Source of the DNA: Nitrogeniibacter aestuarii
Lineage (GTDB): Bacteria > Pseudomonadota > Gammaproteobacteria > Burkholderiales > Rhodocyclaceae
Direction: 5' to 3'
Assembly (NCBI RefSeq): GCF_017309585.1
Contig: NZ_CP071321.1
Coordinates: 3,410,001 to 3,474,000, forward strand
Length of the DNA: 64,000 bases
Shown here: in pieces, positions 63,157 to 64,000 of the stretch
Layout: each line of letters opens with the position of its first letter
Numbering within the stretch: position 1 is the stretch's first letter
Made by a program: the position numbers and the translations under genes
Notes under the pieces: generated by a model
Database searches by the model: none
Seen by the model: the letters and a program-made list of their open reading frames with translations, nothing else
What the model was told of the DNA's origin: nothing

Positions 63157-64000
63157 GTGTCGAACACAAGCACAGCCGGGCTGCTTTCCGGCGCCCCTTG
63201 GACCGGTCGAATCTTCAACGGCGACTGGGCGGTACCGACCGGCGGCAAGCACACGGTGATCGAGCCGGCCACCGGCACCACGATGACCGAAGTCGGCATG
63301 GCCAACGCGGCGGACATTGCCATGGCCTGCCGCAGCGCCAAGGACGCGCAAGCGGCCTGGGCGGCGACCGACCCACGCGAGAAATCCCGCATCTTTCTGG
63401 ATGCTGCCAGTGCGATCGACGCCGACGCAGCGGCGCTGGCCCGGTACGTGGCCCGCGAGACCGGCGGCATCCTGCCCAAGGCCCAGCATGAGGTGCGCGA
63501 GGCGGCCTTCATTCTCCGTCGCGCCGCTGCCATGGCGGTGGACAGCCAGGGCCTGGTGCTGCCCTCCACCCCGGGGCGCCTCTCCTATGCCCGCCGTGTG
63601 CCGCACGGGGTTGTCGGGGTCATCTCGCCCTTCAACTTCCCGCTGATCCTGTCCATCCGTGCGGTCGCCCCTGCGCTCGCCGCCGGCAACACCGTGGTCC
63701 TCAAACCGGACCCCCGCACCCCGGTCACCGGCGGGTTCATCACCGCACTGGCCCTGCGCCAGGCGGGTCTGCCCGCCGGCGTGCTGCATGTGCTGGCCGG
63801 CGGTGGCGATGCGGGCGAGGCCTTGTGCACCGACCCCCATGTGCGCATGGTCGCCTTCACCGGCTCGACCACGGTCGGTCGCCGGGTGGGTGAGCTGGCG
63901 GGCAAGCATCTGAAGAAAGTGGCACTGGAACTGGGCGGCAAGAATGCCCTGATCGTGCTCGAAGACGCGGACCTGGATCTGGCCGCCAGCAATGCCGCCT
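63157..64000 (+). CDS. vdh: Aldehyde dehydrogenase, vanillin dehydrogenase-like (3' cut by window)
   Basis: The frame starts with GTG at 63157 behind AAGGAG (8 bases) and is still open at base 64000, so about 281 residues are visible. The N-terminal NAD domain of the ALDH superfamily is clear: VIEPATGTTMTEVG, VPHGVVGVISPFNFPLILSIRAVAPALAAGNTVVLKP, AFTGSTTVGRRVGELAGKHLKKVALELGGKNALIVLEDADLD. Catalytic Cys lies beyond the window. Placement next to vanAB and the V4R activator suggests vanillin or benzaldehyde oxidation. The exact substrate is inferred. Confidence 0.8.
   Translation, partial: MSNTSTAGLLSGAPWTGRIFNGDWAVPTGGKHTVIEPATGTTMTEVGMANAADIAMACRSAKDAQAAWAATDPREKSRIFLDAASAIDADAAALARYVARETGGILPKAQHEVREAAFILRRAAAMAVDSQGLVLPSTPGRLSYARRVPHGVVGVISPFNFPLILSIRAVAPALAAGNTVVLKPDPRTPVTGGFITALALRQAGLPAGVLHVLAGGGDAGEALCTDPHVRMVAFTGSTTVGRRVGELAGKHLKKVALELGGKNALIVLEDADLDLAASNAA

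Overview
The window is about 64 kb of GC-rich DNA. It most resembles a betaproteobacterial chromosome, probably Rhodocyclales (Azoarcus/Thauera/Zoogloea-like). The reasons are the rplU-rpmA-obgE-proB order, an XrtA-type PEP-CTERM/exosortase regulatory set (PrsK, PrsR, PrsT, EpsB-type sugar transferase, exosortase-associated acyltransferase), an MCP, HD-GYP and GGDEF-type signalling genes, and a protocatechuate 4,5-cleavage cluster. The genus is inferred from gene content, not from an alignment.

Layout. 1-3531: the 3' end of a SulP transporter, then rplU-rpmA behind a clear sigma-70 promoter and followed by a strong terminator, then obgE-proB. 3718-11514: a methyltransferase, a PEP-CTERM surface protein with its own sigma-54 promoter, an overlapping four-gene operon of unknown function (membrane protein, VAO/PCMH-type flavo-oxidase, two FtsX-type permeases without an ATPase), and the exosortase-associated acyltransferase. 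11580-20227: housekeeping and signalling genes: prpE, a response regulator with a degenerate GGDEF domain, acuI, an HDOD protein, lemA plus a GIDE/EF-hand protein, and uup. 20338-29420: an accessory region starting at tRNA-Arg(CCU). It holds a two-partner secretion operon (tpsB, parvulin, CdiA-like tpsA) with a coupled small putative immunity gene, then a truncated barnase next to an intact barstar gene, a swarm of GGGGTCAG repeats, and a frameshifted transposase remnant.

29492-40184: one long minus-strand run read as epsB, prsK, prsR, prsT, tviB, a lytic transglycosylase and a serine protease. This is the regulatory and polysaccharide arm of the PEP-CTERM system. 40491-42596: an HD-GYP protein and an esterase.

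42961-64000: a catabolic block for lignin-type aromatics. An aldehyde dehydrogenase (vanillin dehydrogenase-like, cut by the window end) with a sigma-54 promoter and a divergent XylR/DmpR-type V4R activator would make vanillate. VanAB, with the GntR regulator VanR, would demethylate vanillate to protocatechuate. PobA, with an AraC-type PobR, would make protocatechuate from 4-hydroxybenzoate. LigAB, LigC, LigI, LigJ and LigK would take protocatechuate through the meta (4,5) pathway to pyruvate and oxaloacetate, with a divergent LysR regulator. A chemoreceptor and an orphan periplasmic binding protein lie between the two parts. No recognisable oxalomesaconate tautomerase (LigU/GalD) is present, but two conserved-looking unassigned genes sit in the operon.
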